A stretch of 42,043 bases of DNA. It comes from an uncultured Prevotellaceae bacterium (GTDB lineage Bacteria > Bacteroidota > Bacteroidia > Bacteroidales > Bacteroidaceae). A program made the translations under genes and the position numbers. This document shows, in pieces, positions 41,987 through 42,043 of the stretch. The notes beneath the pieces were generated by a model that did not search any database, was not told where the DNA came from, and was given only the letters and a program-made list of their open reading frames with translations. The stretch covers positions 1 to 42,043 of the forward strand of contig CAMWKZ010000021.1 of NCBI GenBank assembly GCA_947174945.1, read 5' to 3'. Numbering within the stretch: position 1 is the stretch's first letter; every line of letters begins with the position of its first letter.

Positions 41987-42043
41987 TGGTAGTCCCTAGG
42001 AGAGTCGAACTCCTCTTTAGAGAATGAAAATCTCTCGTCCTAA
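41987..42043 (-). tRNA. tRNA-Glu (anticodon UUC), 5' part beyond the window
   Basis: On the minus strand the visible part contains the anticodon arm AGAGA-TTTTCAT-TCTCT with anticodon TTC, a short variable loop, the T arm AGGAG-TTCGACT-CTCCT, the 3' acceptor strand AGGGACT, discriminator A, and an encoded CCA at 41987-41989. The 5' acceptor and most of the D arm lie past the right edge. Confidence 0.92.

Overview
This window looks like chromosome of a Bacteroidales bacterium, most likely Prevotella or a close relative. The evidence is promoters of the Bacteroidetes type (TTTG, about 19-20 nt, then TAnnTTTG), a BspA/internalin-type leucine-rich-repeat protein, an IspG with an inserted domain, GH127/146 and PL1 plant-polysaccharide enzymes, and a PAP2-like membrane protein beside rpoN. 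Genus is inferred from protein style, not measured.

Layout. (1) 1-1116: 5' part of a secreted LRR protein (minus) behind a leader of about 400 nt with a large nested hairpin. (2) 1117-8674: housekeeping block with U32-family protein, sufE, a conserved hypothetical, rpoN, PAP2-like protein, purE and ispG (plus), then a convergent acetyltransferase-like protein. (3) 8739-17706: AT-rich accessory island A, a six-gene minus operon. In transcription order it encodes a tail-anchored J-like protein, a membrane protein with a GrpE-like end, a long Hsp70, a kinase-like/AAA+ fusion, a TerB-like protein and an ADP-ribosylglycohydrolase. (4) 17705-28026: UPF1-like helicase and secreted pectate-lyase-like protein (minus), RluA-type pseudouridine synthase and enolase (plus), then GH127/146 enzyme with an L-rhamnose mutarotase-like gene (minus). 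(5) 28158-36513: AT-rich accessory island B, with a TIGR04255-like gene cluster (plus) facing a two-gene restriction-modification operon (minus). (6) 36571-42043: gpmI, ung and a DUF3109 gene (plus), gyrB, rpsT and a partial tRNA-Glu (minus).

Main discovery. Islands A and B carry unrelated genes, yet the long operon of each is preceded by the same kind of regulatory module of roughly 540-570 bp. The module is an array of six AGATACT-type heptamers (three in one orientation, three inverted) at a nearly exact 22-bp period. Then come a promoter with a 12-nt TTTG-to-TAnnTTTG gap and a structured leader of about 360-380 nt with shared blocks (ATCGGCGTGGG, GGGCAAT, and a terminator-like hairpin before the first gene). 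Each island also starts on its left with a related palindromic element preceded by TAACACGC. This suggests a cassette format, or a common RNA-based control circuit, for accessory and probably defence genes.

How the genes may work together. Island A resembles a dedicated membrane-tethered chaperone machine (J-like, GrpE-like, Hsp70) coupled to a kinase-like/AAA+ remodeller, TerB and an ADP-ribose-removing enzyme. A stress-response or anti-phage role is inferred. Island B is a restriction-modification system whose methyltransferase motifs seem divided between two polypeptides. The rest is metabolism, DNA maintenance and plant-cell-wall sugar use.
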